Translations under genes and position numbers: made by a program
Origin: Flavobacterium cheongpyeongense
GTDB taxonomy: Bacteria > Bacteroidota > Bacteroidia > Flavobacteriales > Flavobacteriaceae
Assembly: GCF_003202435.1 (NCBI RefSeq)
Contig: NZ_QJHK01000012.1
Span: 62,001 to 126,000 of the forward strand
Length of the DNA: 64,000 bases
Direction of reading: 5' to 3'
Notes under the pieces: model-generated
Databases searched by the model: none
What the model saw: the letters and a program-made list of their open reading frames with translations, nothing else
Told to the model about the DNA's origin: nothing
Shown: in pieces, positions 62,255 through 64,000 of the stretch
Position numbering within the stretch: the first letter of the stretch is position 1
How the letters are laid out: every line of letters starts with the position of its first letter

Positions 62255-63008
62255 AATTTATTTTACCAACGGCTCGCATTTCCCGAACAATTCTTTCTTT
62301 TCGTCTGTTGATATAACTTGAAGACCCTGTTGCCTTAAACTTACGTGGATTGGGCAAAATAGCAGCAATACCGGCTGCCTGCATTGGTGTCAGACTCGAA
62401 GCGTCACGTCTGTACCAATACTCTGTTGCTGCATAAGCACCGTATACGCCATCACCCATTTCAATGCTGTTGAGGTAAACTTCCATGATCCGTTCTTTGC
62501 CCCAAATAAGTTCAATTAAAACGGTAAAATAAGCTTCGAGACCTTTACGGAAATAGCTTTTTCCCTGCCAGAGAAAAACATTTTTGGCTGTTTGTTGCGA
62601 AATGGTACTTCCACCACGAATCCTGCGCCCGCGTGAATTGCTTTTATAGGCTTTTTGGAGCGCTTTGAAATCGAAACCGTTGTGGTATAAAAAAGTTCCG
62701 TCTTCACTGGCAATAACGGCTTTTTGAAGATTCTTGGAAATCTTTTCTATTGGTTCCCAGTTATGATCGAAATACACTTCTTTATCAGACATTTTGTTCT
62801 CGATTACCCGTATCACCATAAGTGGCGTAAAAAACACCGGAACGTATTTGAATAGTACAACTGATGCAATCGAAAGCCCGAAAAACCATAAGGCGGCTTT
62901 AATGAAAAACCATTTGATTTTTTGTCCCCAAGAGCGGTTTGATTTCTTAGAAGCAGGTTTCGATTTACCTGCAGTTGTTTTTTTGGGTATTGGTTTTTTA
63001 GTTGCCAT
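62241..63008 (-). CDS. mtgA: Monofunctional peptidoglycan transglycosylase
   Basis: 255 residues from the ATG at 63008, the TAATG overlap with the preceding stop; a longer frame upstream would lie inside that gene. Basic N terminus, one helix (about 30-55), then a GT51 domain: AVIASEDGTFLYHNGFDFKA with catalytic Glu, RIRGGSTISQQTAKNVFLW, and YLNSIEMGDGVYGAYAATEY. It polymerises lipid II into glycan strands. Translationally coupled to the oxidoreductase gene. Confidence 0.93.
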   Translation of the reverse strand: MATKKPIPKKTTAGKSKPASKKSNRSWGQKIKWFFIKAALWFFGLSIASVVLFKYVPVFFTPLMVIRVIENKMSDKEVYFDHNWEPIEKISKNLQKAVIASEDGTFLYHNGFDFKALQKAYKSNSRGRRIRGGSTISQQTAKNVFLWQGKSYFRKGLEAYFTVLIELIWGKERIMEVYLNSIEMGDGVYGAYAATEYWYRRDASSLTPMQAAGIAAILPNPRKFKATGSSSYINRRKERIVREMRAVGKINYESK

Positions 63009-64000
63009 TATATTAAATCTGCTAATTCTGTTCCTATTAAACTGCCTATTGCGACTCCCATACCGCCTAAACGAACGCCACAAAACACGTTTTCAGACAG
63101 TTGCAAAACAACAGGTTTTTTACTGTTTCCGACTCCCATAATGCCACTCCAGCGATGGGCGATCTGAAAATCCTGATTTGGTAAAATTACGTTTTTCAGT
63201 AAATCTTCCAATTTATTTTGTACAATTTTGGTTTGACCGAATTCGGTAGTATTTTCTGTTGCAAAATCTAAGTTTCTTCCTCCGCCAAGGAGAATTCTGT
63301 CTCCAATATTTCTGAAATAATAATACCCGCGATCTAAATGAAAGGTACCTTTTATATCTAAATTAGAAATTGGCTCTGTAATTAAAACCTGAGCTCTGGC
63401 TGGTTGAACGGCTCCCTGAGTCAGCACTTTTGCAAAACCATTTGTCGCAAAAAGTATTTTTTGTGTTTTAAAACTAAAATCCCCCAGCACAACTTCAACA
63501 TGGTTTCCTGCATCAGCATAAGAAGTTACGGTTTGCTGATTCAAAATTAAAATATTGGCAGCAACAGCTTGTTTAAGCAATTCCTGCATCATATTTCCGG
63601 TATCGATTTGTGCCTCAAACGGATTAAAAATCAAATACTCATTTATGTTTTGAAATCCAAATCGGTCAATTTCTTTGGTAAAAACTTCTGCTTTAAAAAG
63701 TGGCTTCAAAATTTCATTGATAAACGGTAGTCTTGCCATACATTCGTTAAAAGCGCTCTCATCATCTTTCAAAAACAATTCATATCCGCCATGAGGCCTG
63801 AAATCTATTACGGTATCTCCTACCCTTTTTCGAAGCAATTGTAATCCCTGCCAGCGTTTTTCTATGAGTTGAACCACATCTTCTTCGGTGTGTGTTTTCA
63901 GGTCATCCATAATTTCAGAAAGGCTTCCGAAACAGGCAAAACCGGCATTTTTGGTACTCGCACCCTGAGGTAATATTCCTTTTTCTAAAACGAGAATTTT
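63008..64000 (-). CDS. FAD-dependent oxidoreductase (DAO family), 5' end outside window
   Basis: 331 residues visible; the frame is open to the last base, so the N terminus with the dinucleotide loop is missing. The first visible residues ILVLEKGILPQGASTKNAG are the second strand and the conserved Ser/Thr-x-Asn-Ala-Gly of DAO-type enzymes (glycine or sarcosine oxidase-like). GGYELF, ILFATNGFAK, RAQVLITEPI and DRILLGGGRNLD support the fold. The end MGVAIGSLIG is the FAD-binding terminal turn. The substrate is unknown. Stop overlaps the mtgA start by 1 bp. Confidence 0.85.
   Translation of the reverse strand, partial: KILVLEKGILPQGASTKNAGFACFGSLSEIMDDLKTHTEEDVVQLIEKRWQGLQLLRKRVGDTVIDFRPHGGYELFLKDDESAFNECMARLPFINEILKPLFKAEVFTKEIDRFGFQNINEYLIFNPFEAQIDTGNMMQELLKQAVAANILILNQQTVTSYADAGNHVEVVLGDFSFKTQKILFATNGFAKVLTQGAVQPARAQVLITEPISNLDIKGTFHLDRGYYYFRNIGDRILLGGGRNLDFATENTTEFGQTKIVQNKLEDLLKNVILPNQDFQIAHRWSGIMGVGNSKKPVVLQLSENVFCGVRLGGMGVAIGSLIGTELADLI

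Overview
The window is chromosomal DNA from a flavobacterium, very probably the genus Flavobacterium (Bacteroidota). The basis is A+T-rich DNA, promoters with the Bacteroidota -7 element TAnnTTTG, little Shine-Dalgarno signal before starts, type IX secretion (T9SS) C-terminal sorting domains, TonB-dependent receptors with carboxypeptidase-like N-terminal domains, GHKL/LytTR regulators and many Bacteroidota-only DUF families. Most of it is ordinary core genome. There is no insertion sequence, CRISPR array or prophage, but there are several families of small intergenic repeats.

Layout. 1-3.7 kb: the 3' part of a large outer-membrane protein gene and a Lys/Ala-rich secreted protein. 3.9-13.3 kb: a glycosyltransferase, then a cluster that looks like a phosphate-starvation locus: phosphate-selective porin, PhoR-like kinase, PhoB-like regulator, a divergent TonB receptor, a beta-helix surface lipoprotein and a small stand-alone T9SS sorting-domain protein. 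The porin, receptor and lipoprotein promoters share TAACA-like direct repeats in an 11-bp register, a candidate flavobacterial Pho box. 13.4-24.7 kb: LuxE-like protein, tyrS, SDR enzyme, DUF4296 / dihydroorotase / GT2 operon, DUF4271-hemD, an Lrp regulator, rpoN, asnS. 25-33.4 kb: T9SS carbohydrate-binding protein, MMPL exporter, SMR transporter, LytS/LytTR pair, CPA2 antiporter. 33.5-41.5 kb: DUF5686 protein, frr, pyrH, a thioredoxin-like protein, a possible 25-codon small gene with its own promoter and terminator, and the ftsX-DUF3098-uppP-truB operon.

41.8-51.4 kb: leuS, which carries a palindromic repeat inserted in frame, then a REP-rich spacer, a hydrolase/ECF sigma/membrane-protein operon, a zinc metallopeptidase, tdk, an acidic protein and rsmI. 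51.5-53.3 kb: a compact, A+T-rich two-gene cassette (ABC-type ATPase plus putative PD-(D/E)XK nuclease) that looks like a defence system. 53.4-64 kb: HopJ-like protein, recJ-MFS, a Cys-rich small protein, lpxH, queD, an enoyl-CoA hydratase-like protein, tRNA-Ala(GGC), a 58-residue membrane protein, a degenerate caspase/CHAT-like protein, a YegP-like protein, LpxR-like deacylase, mtgA and a partial FAD oxidoreductase.

The most interesting points are the putative Pho boxes and the outer-membrane uptake pair they appear to control, the ATPase/nuclease cassette, the palindrome inside leuS, the 25-codon transcription unit near 38.5 kb, and the families of intergenic hairpin repeats. All assignments come from reading motifs; no database search was run.
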